Assembly (NCBI GenBank): GCA_036245805.1
Contig: BTRK01000005.1
Location: 15,786,984-15,850,983 of the forward strand
Length of the DNA: 64,000 nt
From: Pristionchus mayeri
Taxonomy: Eukaryota > Nematoda > Chromadorea > Rhabditida > Neodiplogasteridae
Reading direction: 5' to 3'
This document shows, in pieces, positions 46,101 through 56,700 of the stretch; the stretch's first letter is position 1, and every line of letters begins with the position of its first letter. The position numbers and the translations under genes are program-made. The notes under the pieces are model-generated. The model did not search any database. It was not told the DNA's origin and was given only the letters and a program-made list of their open reading frames with translations.

Positions 46101-49100
46101 ATCACATAATCGGCATGTGACAATAGTCTTCGTGTTTCTCTCGGAATTCTTGCTTCTCTCGTTATTCTTCTTATTATCGTATAACCGGACAATCATGGTT
46201 GCACCTTTTTGTACCACGGCTACGTCACGCTCAAGTGCCTTTCCTTTCCTTTATTCTTCTCGTTCCATTTTTTTTCAAATTACAGGCCACTTTCTCTCGT
46301 GTTTTCCTTCCCTCCCTCCCCTCACGGAACGTGCCGACACCCAATCACTCGAAGACATGAGAAGAGCCAGCGAGAACGTAATTCCCTTCGTGAGAACCAT
46401 GTACGCTGGCGATCCCGGGGTACGGTTCCTCTCCCCACCCCCTCCCACCCCCCAGTTCAATCCATTTGTTTATTGATTTTGTCGTAGTCCGTATTTTAAT
46501 CCCAATCTAGCAGCCTAGCTTTATTTATTAATTCAATCATGCCTCTCGAAACGATTCCTACTGCTCGGTGAGATGGCGCCCCACCACGATATCGAGTGGG
46601 GGCTCCTCCCGTCCTGATCACTTAGCAGTAGGTCAAAGGGACGAGAGGATATGATTGATCCGTAAACTTTTTTATCTGACATTTGTCCTAGTTCTTCTGT
46701 TTTCCAAATCATGTATTGTATCCTTCTCACTTTCGTGTGTGTTTATACCATCAACTTGTTTTTGTTGTCTTTTTCGTGGGCCCCCGGAGTGTGTCGGCAC
46801 GATTCCTTAGTCACTAGGCCCCGCCCCTGATATCCCCCCTCTCGCTGGGTGTTCCTCTCACTCCCCTTCACTTTTCACTTGATCCTTCAACTCTTCCTCT
46901 CACTGAACATGCAATAAAGCAACTTCTCTTATTCGTTTGTCTTGCATCACATTATAGCTGTATCACAGTCATTTTAGGATATCGGCAGTGGGGTCGATAT
47001 CCGAACTTGTTGATACATGAGATCGGCATTGGGGCTGATCTCATCTGTATCCATTTGCATCATATTTCTTCTCTAAGCATTCTACCACTCTACTCCGTTC
47101 AATAGTGGAGTACTTTTCAAGCAACTCCTTGAACGTGATATTTGGCTTCTTGCCAACTTCGTTGAACAGATGAGCACGCAGTACCGACCGATTCGGAAGA
47201 CCCAGGCCGGCCAAGAAGATTGTGATCTTCCTCTGACCTTCAGTAATCAACTTCAGATTACCCTTCTGGTACTGTCGATTCACCTCCGCAGCGAATTTAA
47301 TCACATCTGGCTACCCATGGTTTACAACTTCTGATTAAAGATGCGTACACGTAATTCGAAATCCGATTCCTTCTTGCCGAATAGGCACTTGAGAGTGGTT
47401 ACGGTATCCTGGAACGTCGCTTTCATGACGTCCTCGGGTGCCTTATAGTCTCTGTACTGCGTGCCACACTTCACATTGAGGTGTCCCAGTAGTATCCGCA
47501 CTCTCGTACCATCGTCCAGGCTCTTCATGTCGTGTTCGAACACGTCACGATATATCTCGTGCCAGTTCTCGAATGTGCAGTCCTCCTCGTCGCACTCTCG
47601 AAATCCACAATTCTGGACTCGATAGCATCTATAGTCGGTCTCAATGGTTGGCCACTCCACTGGTTTATTTCACACTCCCCCCCCCTCGATTTTCACCACT
47701 GGCGAATTTCTCGATAAGGGTCGTGTATATCTCATTGATCTCCCTCTGCATATCCATCATTGACTTCTGTACATGAGCCATCTGCTTCAAGCAGGCCTCC
47801 ATTCTCGAAGCTGACTGTGCAGTCGGTTCTCCTATGACGAATCGGTTCGACCGATCGGGATCATACTTCGAATAGCAGTCACAATTGAAAAATCGTGCAG
47901 TACTTCCCCTCGATTTTAGCAAACACACAATTGAAAAATCGGTCAAAACTTCGCCTCGATTTAATCAATTACGTGCTTCGAGCTCGTGTATCCGAACAAC
48001 CAATAGAGTACATGTCACGACGACTTCGAGCTACCTTGCGGAACAACCAACAAGGATCACTGCTCACGCGATCCCCACGCGTTCTCGTTAATTATTACTG
48101 TTGTATAATTGTGTGCACTTATGGAGTGGAGAGTAGATTATAGAGTTTATCGAAGATTAAATAGAGTTTATCGAAGATTAAATAGATACTAAACCGCAAC
48201 GCCCGGCGAGAAGACGGGTCAGATTTATAACTTAGGGTCGTACACAGCAATTGCTTAGTATTTAAACACACGTATCTTGATAAATCAGTCCTCCTAAAGA
48301 GAATACGAGGTCGGGTTTACTAGTTTGGATGGTTATTGAGTCCCTGGAACGCCACACCAAACAGGATTCCTTCCACGCTCTCCTTAATCACAATGAAAAT
48401 TTCGGCAGCGCATTCGGCGTGCCTCAACAAATCACTGTTAGAGATCTCGGATCTAGTCACCGCACAAAGGAGTGACACACCGGTAAGGTAGTACAGAGTG
48501 TTCGCACAAAGGAAACACTCCGACGGACCGCACAAAGGAGTCCGCTTTCACGCCAAGACAGGGAAATAAAGGCGAAATCAGGTAATTCAGCGGTTGCGAA
48601 CCACTCAGAGAATTTAATAGACAGAAGAGGTTTGTTTAATTAAAATAATTTATAAAAGAGAAGAAAACGTAATAAACAAATTTAAGGCAGGACTAATCTA
48701 GATTCTACACAAGAACTAAATCAGAGACTACGACGACTCGCGTCTATCTCAATCAGGAGAATCAATCAAACTCTAGGGAAACTCAGTCAACACTCGGGAA
48801 ACTCGAATTATTTACTAAAATAGGAGAAAAGGGAAAGTTCTAGATCATTGGGGATCCCTGTCGGGACTGACTCTGGCTACAACGGCGAATCTGGCTCGCT
48901 GAGCAGTCGCCTTGGTAGGAGTTAGGTACAGTAGTGCTCCATTCGGGCGGGCATACTTCTTTGCATGGTGTGTTTCCGATTCCGCCCGCACCTTTCGCGC
49001 GGAGTGTTCAAAGGCCTCTCCTCCCGCTAGGCGCCTCTGCTACTTTTCGACGTGCCTCTGTCTCTGGTGCACTCTCTAAAGAACTTCTTCGAGGGCCTCT

Positions 49101-52100
49101 GCACACCAAGTGTTCAGCGTCCCCTCGCTATGCCCCCTCCCAATCTAGATCCATTACCGCCCTTCAAACTCTATGAGATCAGGCATGCGATGTCCCTCCT
49201 GAAGTGCGGCCATTCTCCCGGGACAGATGGCATCCTCCCTGAGATGCGTTCTATTCAAGAGATAACTTGGCCCCAATCATTGCCGATCTCCTCAATCAAC
49301 TGATAGACCGAGACTCCATTCCAAGCGATCTGACGGAAGCCGTGGTTTCATTGTTGCATAATAAAGGAGATCCTAAGTACATCGGGAACTTCCGCCCCAT
49401 CTCGTTGCTCACCGTCACTCTCAAGACGATGATTCTGGGTGAGACACTGGTGATTCTGAGAAGATTCGAGGAAGTGCTGGAAGAGAAATCGACGACCCAT
49501 ACCGGTTTTCGTCGCTGATTCAGCACCCTTGATAGACTCCATGCGATCAAGCAGGTAGCAGAAAGAGCCGACGAATACGGTATCCCTATCTACTTGGCGT
49601 TTATCGACTTCCGCAAAGCCTTCTACTGCGCCGAGTGGAATGAATGCTGGAACGCCCTCTTCTCCATCGGAGCATACCCCGCCCTCGTCCACCTTTTGCG
49701 TCGTATCTACGAGACCTCCTCTACACTCATTAGAGTTAATGAGGAGCTCGTTCTAGTGGCTGTGAGAAGAGGTGTCCGACAAGGGGATAAAATCTCTCCT
49801 CACCTCTTACACTCAGCCATGAACGACATAAATTGGTGGAACGACGGGATTCGAATAGATGGCAGAAATCTCTGCCCCCTGGAATACGCTGACGATGTAG
49901 TCCTCGTTGTAAAGACTCACCCGGAATTGGAGAGAATGCTGAGGAAACTCATGGACGCTTGCAGTAGAGTTGGCCTCGAGGTGAATGCAACAAATACCAA
50001 CCTACTTATCTCCTGTACAACCACCCGCAATCCAATCAGTATGCAGTTCGACTTCGCTGAATAAGCTATCTCGGAGGGAAGATCAGGCTCCCACTTGATC
50101 ACTCCGCAGAGATCGAGCACAGGATTAAATCTGGAGCAGTGGAGTCGCGCTACTACAATCTGGACTCCCTACAACAGAAGCCGTCCCCGAACCTTGCCGT
50201 CTTTTTCCCGCTCCACCCATATATTTCCATGCAACCGAAAAAATTTTCACATGTAATTGTTTATTTGATGTAAGAATAATTGAGTAATAATTATTCAAGC
50301 CCGTTTTTCTAAGAATCGAGATCCGCCCGTGTCCCGCACAGCTAAAAAATATCGATTCAGTGTAACTCCACGTTTAAAGGTAGTTTTTGGTGCAGAAAAC
50401 GATATACACCCATTTTTAACGGGGGTCTACGTTATTTTTGCCTATTTCTCCTCTCTCTCCGTGGTACTAAGTTTACGCGGACGGATCCAACGTTCTCGTA
50501 GAATGGATTCTGAATCTGTAATTTCATGCAATTTGTTCCAGGTCCTTCAATATGGGAAGGAAATAGTGGGCCGAGAATAGTATAAACAGTGCACCCTCGT
50601 GCTCCTCTCCTTTTCCTTAAAGATTTAAATAGTGATGGCATAGTGTGGCGAGAGGAGAGGGCGAGACAAGAGATAGTTGGCCATTCATCCACGTTCTTGG
50701 CCCACTATAGAAAAGAAATGCTTAGAATGTGTTCTCGACGTGACTGAATCTGGCGTCAACGAAGGCTCTTTGTGCAAAATGAGTGCCCATCATTTATAGT
50801 AACTTTGAATACCATAAAGCAGAGAATCTATAGATTTGGGCTGTGCCGGGTCACGTTCGATTCTTGGGCAATCGGCCTCATATATAGCACACTTTCTTCT
50901 AATGATTATCGTACCCTGTTTTCAGATGTGCAATTGCATCTACCTAGGTCCCTAACCCCATTCGAGCTATGTGGTTCGCGGAGTTAGTGTAACCGATAAT
51001 TTGCTTTACGCTACTGTTGCAATCCTTCTAAAAACGTTGCAAAAGGACACACTCACACTCATACACAGGCGAACTGGCAGACAGACATTTTTTGACTTTT
51101 TTGTGAATAGTAATACTTATCCAAAGTATTCATCCTGAGCAGGATTGATGTCTCGTTGTGCCTACAGTATCATCTAATCCCTTCGTATAATATTATCCTT
51201 GCAGCTGGTTCTTCTCTGCGAAGCTGATCTACACGTACAGGGGCTTCATCTACGAGGTACGGTAGACTAGCAACTTGTAAGAGTAAACGTTTTTCTCTAT
51301 TATTTAATATTTGCCAAATATGCTGGTAATTGTGTTCAGATTTTGATGGAGATGTAGAACGTTTCACTAAAAGTTCTCGAATTTTTATTTCTTTTGTATT
51401 CTTCAACTGTTCCACTTTTTACCACTCCAAATGTGAGGCCCTTCGCCTAAGAATCGAGCAGATCCGGAACAATTGTTTTTCAGATCCGTAACAATTGTTT
51501 TGGGGTAATCGAAGGTGCGTCGAGATCGGCGGTAAATGAGAACGAACTCCATTCTCCTCCTCTTCCCTAGGGAGTAAGAGGCGAGAGACCCCAGATGGAA
51601 CGAGAGAAAAGAAGAGAGAGGAGCGCCGATTTCACTCGATTTCATCTCACGTTTTCCCTCCAACATTTAAAACCGTAACGTGAAAATCGATAAAAATTGA
51701 AATTCTGAATCCGCACGCCACGGCGGTTCCAACAATGTACCTCACTCTTCTCGAAATTGTGTCTTCGAAAAGTTTATTTTAAATTTTTTTAAAAGATTTG
51801 TGAAAAATGAAGCTAATAGGCGTAATCAGCATGAAATTCTACCCCGGAAATCTTATTCGCGTAATTGTAGCACTTTTGGGAAGGGCGATATTCGCAAAAT
51901 AAAACTGGTTTCGACGTGACCGTTTCTTGAGCCAACGACGACTATGGCAGAAAAATGAATGTGCCGACTGTTTTCAACATCTTCGATTGCCCCAAAACAC
52001 ATTGTCACAAGAAATCGATTTTTTTGCTGTGCCAGCACTTGCTCGATTCTTAGGGAAACGGCCTCTTATACTGTCTCCGAAAATCCTTGAATCATTATAG

Positions 52101-52894
52101 TTCGCCGAGTTTCTGCTGCTGCTGTCGCTGGTGATTGCTCCATTCGTCTGCATGGTGTGCCCTCCGATGGCCGTCGTGTACTATCTCCTGTGAGTGCCGT
52201 TTCGATGATCACCTAAAATTACAACTCCCAAGCCATCCTTACGCCCTTTTTTCTATCTGCCGGACTGTTGCGAAAACATTTATTATTATGAAAAATTTAA
52301 AAACAAGAAATTTCTTTGTGTCCTAAGAGCGTCGTTGGGCTTTTGAACTACTATCGAGAATATTATTCGCTTCTCTCCAATCGTACATACTTCGCACCCT
52401 CAAAACTTGCGGTTCATGCATTTGGCGGGAATTCAAAAAAAATCTTTCCTCAAAGTGGTACTTTAAAGTTACCGGACGAGGACGAAACCCTGATCTGACC
52501 CTGATCTGGTCGCGTGTACGAGAGAGTATGCAAAAGTGAGAGAGCGTGGGATTACGCTGATCATTTCCGGCTTTCCCTTGAGGCTATTATTGATTTTTAA
52601 CATTTTTCTACATTCATTCTATACTAATTCAGCCATCGGTTATTCGATGGAGGAGAAAAAATAAGGGGTCAATTTTGTCCTCGTCCGGTAACTTTAATGA
52701 TATCGTTCCAGTATCGATTATCTACTCCACCGAGGAGTGCCTCAACGTCTCCTGCTCGTCGTCACTTCAGTTCAAGGTCGTCTCCAGGTCATCCTCACTA
52801 CAGTTCAAGGAGGGATTCAGCGCATTCGTCGATTCTTCATTATGATCCGCAGCTATCTGCCATTTTAATACCATATCCACCTCTTCCCAGTTGA
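43026..52894 (+). CDS. Exons of a membrane-segment protein, possibly the J-protein C-terminus
   Basis: Three later exons look coding: 51205-51256 (WFFSAKLIYTYRGFIYE), 52101-52189 (FAEFLLLLSLVIAPFVCMVC then PPMAVVYYLL) and 52712-52894 (either a Ser/Arg-rich tail with SSRSSPGHPHYSSRRDS, or a hydrophobic frame, depending on phase). The exon at 43026 ends at a good donor (43141) in a phase that does not fit 51205. A weaker donor at 43089 (CCA then GTCTCT) would fit, giving MGLFLGHWFFSAK. An 8 kb gap between them is filled by a retrotransposon and a LINE relic. Two or three membrane helices are likely. I do not recognise the family. It may be a separate gene. Confidence 0.45.
43568..43816 (-). repeat. 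LTR (3' side of the gypsy element)
   Basis: It shares ACGCGTTCTCGTTAATTATT, CACTTATGGAGTGGAGAG, ACTAAACCGCAACGCCCGGC and ATAACTTAGGGTC with 48070-48246. It carries an extra segment of about 100 bp near 43693-43790 that the other LTR lacks. Confidence 0.75.
43811..47946 (-). pseudogene. Ty3/gypsy retrotransposon gag-pol, degenerate
   Basis: Read right to left: gag-like frames (47946-47041), a zinc knuckle CRLCDKKGHYENEC (about 46120), a protease active site QLDTGSDITLI (about 45940), reverse transcriptase (45649-44985), RNase H with DASQYGIGS and EKEALALTFALKKFHKF (44924-44397), and the integrase zinc-binding region (HRGHSG, CCEGC) with the start of its core (44146-43811). The order protease, RT, RNase H, integrase and the motif style are those of Ty3/gypsy. 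Decay is clear: YLDD reads YLDY, the RNase H tether TDHR is TNHR, several frames are broken, the integrase stops early, and about 480 bp of foreign sequence is inserted after gag. Confidence 0.9.
46326..46806. mobile_element. Insertion inside the gypsy element
   Basis: GGAACGTGCCGACACCC on the left and the inverse of GGAATCGTGCCGACACAC on the right suggest terminal repeats of a small DNA element lying between the gag frames and the zinc knuckle. Its plus strand contains a peptide TQSLEDMRRASENVIPFVRT of unknown origin. Confidence 0.4.
48070..48246 (-). repeat. LTR (5' side of the gypsy element)
   Basis: Partner of 43568-43816. It includes a short local duplication (AGAGTTTATCGAAGATTAAAT twice). 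The clear sequence difference from the other LTR indicates an old insertion. Confidence 0.75.
48247..48933. other. No gene recognised
   Basis: AT-rich sequence between the LTR and the LINE relic. GCACAAAGGAGT-type motifs occur three times at 48462-48545. I see no coding evidence. Confidence 0.4.
48934..50150 (+). pseudogene. RTE-like LINE relic, reverse transcriptase region
   Basis: Successive frames give KLYEIRHAMSLLKCGHSPGT and DGILPEM, LNQLIDRDSIPSDLTEAVV then NFRPISLLTVTLKTM, TGFRR stop FSTLDRLHAIKQVAE, YLAFIDFRKAFYCAEW, RRGVRQGDKISPHL and LEYADDVVLV. This is the fingers-palm order of a non-LTR reverse transcriptase, closest in style to RTE. Damage includes a TGA at 49516-49518, frameshifts, and Tyr in place of the usual Asp in KAFD. 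The YADD box is intact. A fragment of the same family lies at 4072-4326. Confidence 0.9.
50151..51204. other. No gene recognised
   Basis: About 1 kb probably intronic to the membrane-segment exons. CTAAGAATCGAGATCCG near 50310 and CGATTCTTGGGCAATCGGCC near 50858 resemble the terminal repeats of the 51435-52065 element, so fragments of that family are present. Confidence 0.4.
51435..52065. mobile_element. 0.63 kb element with 26 bp inverted repeats
   Basis: The left end GAGGCCCTTCGCC-TAAGAATCGAGCA and the inverse of the right end GAGGCCGTTTCCC-TAAGAATCGAGCA match at 21 of 26 bases or better. It lies in the intron between exons 51205-51256 and 52101-52189. No coding capacity or certain target duplication. 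Confidence 0.7.
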
Positions 52895-53167
52895 TCATTC
52901 CTAGTCTCGAAACTCCATTCTCATTGTTTAGTGAAGTGTTCTCATCGGTTCTGTCACACCAATAGCTCGCTTTTCAGTGATCACTCTATTTTTCCTGTTT
53001 TGCAACACATTCTTTGCCCCTGAAATACTGCCCAGATACTGTAACCTGAAATATTCCTATTGTAGAAAGTACTGTGAACAAGGCCCATATCGATTCAAAT
53101 GTTATTTCCACTGTAGGAAGTTAGTAACTAGACGAAGAACAAACCTCCCCTACACAACCGAGTTTCG
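52895..53167. other. Short intergenic or upstream region of HBS1
   Basis: AT-rich, no coding signal. It leads into a duplicate of the HBS1 first exon. Confidence 0.4.
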
Positions 53168-53210
53168 ATGTCGAGGCTTCGCAACTTCCAGAATATGAAC
53201 TACGATGAAA
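53168..53210 (+). other. Second copy of the HBS1 first coding exon
   Basis: It reads [14 protein letters not shown] plus one base, then GTCTGT. The exon at 53747-53789 reads [14 protein letters not shown] plus one base. Both are 43 bases, end in the same phase and share flanks (AACATCCCC or AACCTCCCC, then ACACAACCGA). This copy may be an alternative first exon or a decaying duplicate; its donor is the weaker one. Confidence 0.75.
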
Positions 53211-53746
53211 GTCTGTTATTTTAGAATATGTCTTGTCAGTGTCTCCTAGTGTACTCTTCTCGCCTTGTTATACTCTATACTTTGTCCTCCTAGTTTTTCA
53301 ATAAATTCTTTAATTTCCTCTAATTTTGGAATGGAGTATGACCAAATTGTGCATACATACACAATTGACACAGCGTAATGGGTTATCACTTTGCTACCAA
53401 CAAATTGATTAATCCGGTAATGATGTTATACTATAATAATTGATATTCACTAGATAAATTTTAAATTCTTAAACTCGCTCCTTTGGAAAATGCTTCTGAC
53501 TCCACACGCTGTGTATTTTCCGGCTCAGTTTCGTAATTTCCGGCTCTCCGTCTTCGATGCTGCGCGTTCTCCTTCCTGTTTTTCCACTGTTGTGAGTCCA
53601 TTTGCGCGTCTTATCCGAGTCTTTTTGGGCTACTTTCGTCCATCACAAATTGTTTACGATGTGCGTCGCTCGCCTCGTCCGCCCACTGAATCCACCTCTT
53701 TTCAGCCTGACTAGACAAAGCACGAACATCCCCTGCACAACCGACC

Positions 53747-56700
53747 ATGTCGAGACATCGCAACTTCCAGAATATGAATTACGACGATGGTCAGTTACTT
53801 TGATGAAGTGCTGAGGAGAAGGTATTTATCGATCAGCATCGAGTTCAGCTATTTCCACGTTTTATGAGTCATTTTACGACTATATCTGATCAAATTTCGT
53901 CATATTTTTCACAAATTTTCTCTAAAATGTAGTTTAAATGAAAGTTTAAATCGTTTTAGAGCGTGACGACTATGAGGACGACGAGTACGGACGATCGTAC
54001 GAAGACGAGGTCTCCATGTCGCCCTCGACCTGTCAGTTTGCGCCCTAAATTCTTTAATTATTAGGGAAAATTTACTGTTCAACGCTTGATAGTGACGCCC
54101 ATTCCTCGTGTCCAGTCCATTTACACGACTTAACTGTTTACTCATTGCTTATGGTTGGCGCTAATTTCAAACTAACTGTTCTCTAGCCTTCCTTCTTTCA
54201 AATATTGATACAGCAGCTCTTTTTAGGCGTCTAGCTCCAAGAGAGAGGCAGTGGTTTCCAAAGTAGGAATTTTAAGTCAAAATTCGAAGGATGAGAATGA
54301 TGTAAATAATAAAATTAGTTATCGATTGCAGCCGAGTTCATGTACCGTCGTCCTCGGCTGAACACGCACAATCAACTGGTGGGCGGCACCACGCTCAATG
54401 ACTTTATCCCGGAAGAGGTACGCACTGCGCTACCCCAATTCACCTTCTAAGAATCTATTGTTTGGAAACCAAACGCGGGCACCATTACTTCTAGCATCAA
54501 AGTTTTTGGAAAGTGCCCTTCATACTTCCTCCCGGTTTTTGGAAAGTGCCCTTCATACTTCTTAGATTTTTAGAGTGCCATTTTGTGTAAACCCTGGCGG
54601 TTTTCTAGCTAAACTAGTGAAAACCCTTCCTGATTTTCAAGCTCAGCAGCAATCCCTGCCCAACTATGTTGGAATCCCTCGAATTCTCACTGTAATGAGC
54701 AAGATTCGTGGTTGTGAATCGATTGTGTGCCACTGACTCATTGTTGTTTTTGGATATTGCTCATTACGAGGAGAATTGCGGCTCGTATTCAGTTGCCAGA
54801 CATGGCTAATTGGGCTATTCATAGAGTTATGAATTGGGGAACGCTAATTAACCAGTAATAGTATCTCGATTCAGGCCGATCCGGATGACCTACCGAACGA
54901 CGTCGTCGACGATGAAGATCTTTTCCAGATGGATGACGGTGAGCTCACCTAATTAATTAACTTTAATTAAATTACTTGGTGGATCTCCGATCTTTCAACT
55001 CATTTCCTTTTCATTCTTTTCATTCTCATCATTCACGCGCGCTCCGTTCATGCCCTCCCACATATTCTGGAAATATAGAGCTAAAAAGATGGGAAGGTCC
55101 TAACAATGTCCTCCTTTCACTCCGCAATGGAGCCCACTCCTATCATGGATGCAGCTCCGATTTCGGAATCTGTGTCCGGAGTATTAAATTTCGTGGGAAT
55201 GCTGGGGGCGAAGGCTCGTTGATTGGAGGAAAATTGGAAAAGAAGTATTTTCGAAAATGTTTTTAAAAATAAAATTGCAGTGCAAGTGTCGACGATCTCG
55301 CACGCGCCTCCCTCTTCGACTGCTCCTCCGTCCGGTCTCTTCTTCCCTCCTCCCGGCCTCCCCCCGCCCAGCATCGCCAACCTGCCTGCTGGTGAGATAA
55401 ATACCTAGTTTTTTGATATTGTGTAAAATATGTCCAAAGTATATTGATTAGGAAACACCTGTGTGTTATCACTATTGCCGGCAAATCACTAGCATCTACC
55501 CCCGATAAGCATTCGAGTGAGGGAAGTGTATTCAGAGGTGCTGTGTAATAGTGATGTAATGTATAATTGTAATAAAAAAGACTATCGCTACAGTTGAATC
55601 AAAACGTACCTCCCTCTGAAAACTTACAATAACATCTCATACTTATTCCGATTTTAAGGTTACCAGTTTGTGAAACCCTTGCCGGTTTTGTGGCTCACTT
55701 GTGGGCACCTTCGCGGACTTTAAATACGCGCTAATTAATTCGAATTGCAGAGAGTATCGCGGCGGCGAATGCCGAGTTGGCTGAGAAGGCCGCCAAGCCA
55801 TTCACGCCCCTCCGCGCCAAGGAGGTCAGCCATCGATGATATATTGATTATAGTATTTTATGTACGCCCAAGGCGCGATGAAACTAGTTGCATGAGTAAT
55901 ATAATGTTGGAGAATCGGGAATTTACTCGTGAGAGAGCAAACCAGTTATGCTTAGAGATCCAAAATATGTTATGGCGGAAATCCGTAAGCAGTAAATTAA
56001 TAATTTAGCATGTAGAGTAGTGGCCTGTTCCGTCTAAAAATAGTTTGCTAGCTGTTTTTGGTTCCTGAAATCCGCTGGAGTAATGCATGGTCTAAATTAT
56101 TTTTATCCACTTTACCAAGAAAAACGTATTAGACTAACTAAACATATTTTAATAATGGCAACATGTGTATCGGGACAACTTTCTTAAATGAGTTAGTATA
56201 GCTCAAATTACAAAAATACGTTCCCTGGGTTATCGTGTTTCACGCTCTTTCCATAGCCACTCCCTGTGATTGTGTTTCAATTTGATCGCGAATCACAGTT
56301 CACTGACAAAATTGATTGTTTATGAGCACAAAACAATAAGGAGTCATGCTTATTCTTTCTAAGATTAATAAATTAATTATTTGCAGCCCAAGCCGGTGCT
56401 GCCGAATGTCTCCAATCTGAGAGTGAGCGAGAAGGTCCAGAGGTGTGTACTTTGCTCTTTCCTGGCATTCCATAAGACTGATTAGTGAAGTAGAGAAAAT
56501 TGACTAAATGTGACAAAAAGATATTCCGATTGGTTGTTTTTTTTCTTTTTTTGTACGTCGAAAGTCGTCGTCACTAATGTGTTATAGATCAGAGCTCCTT
56601 TGTTAAATTTTTGAGGCAAGCATTTGCCGGGATAATGCTGAGATTTCATTTTTCCAGGAGCACCTCGAAGAGTCCATCGAGAGCTGCCCCTGCTGCCACA

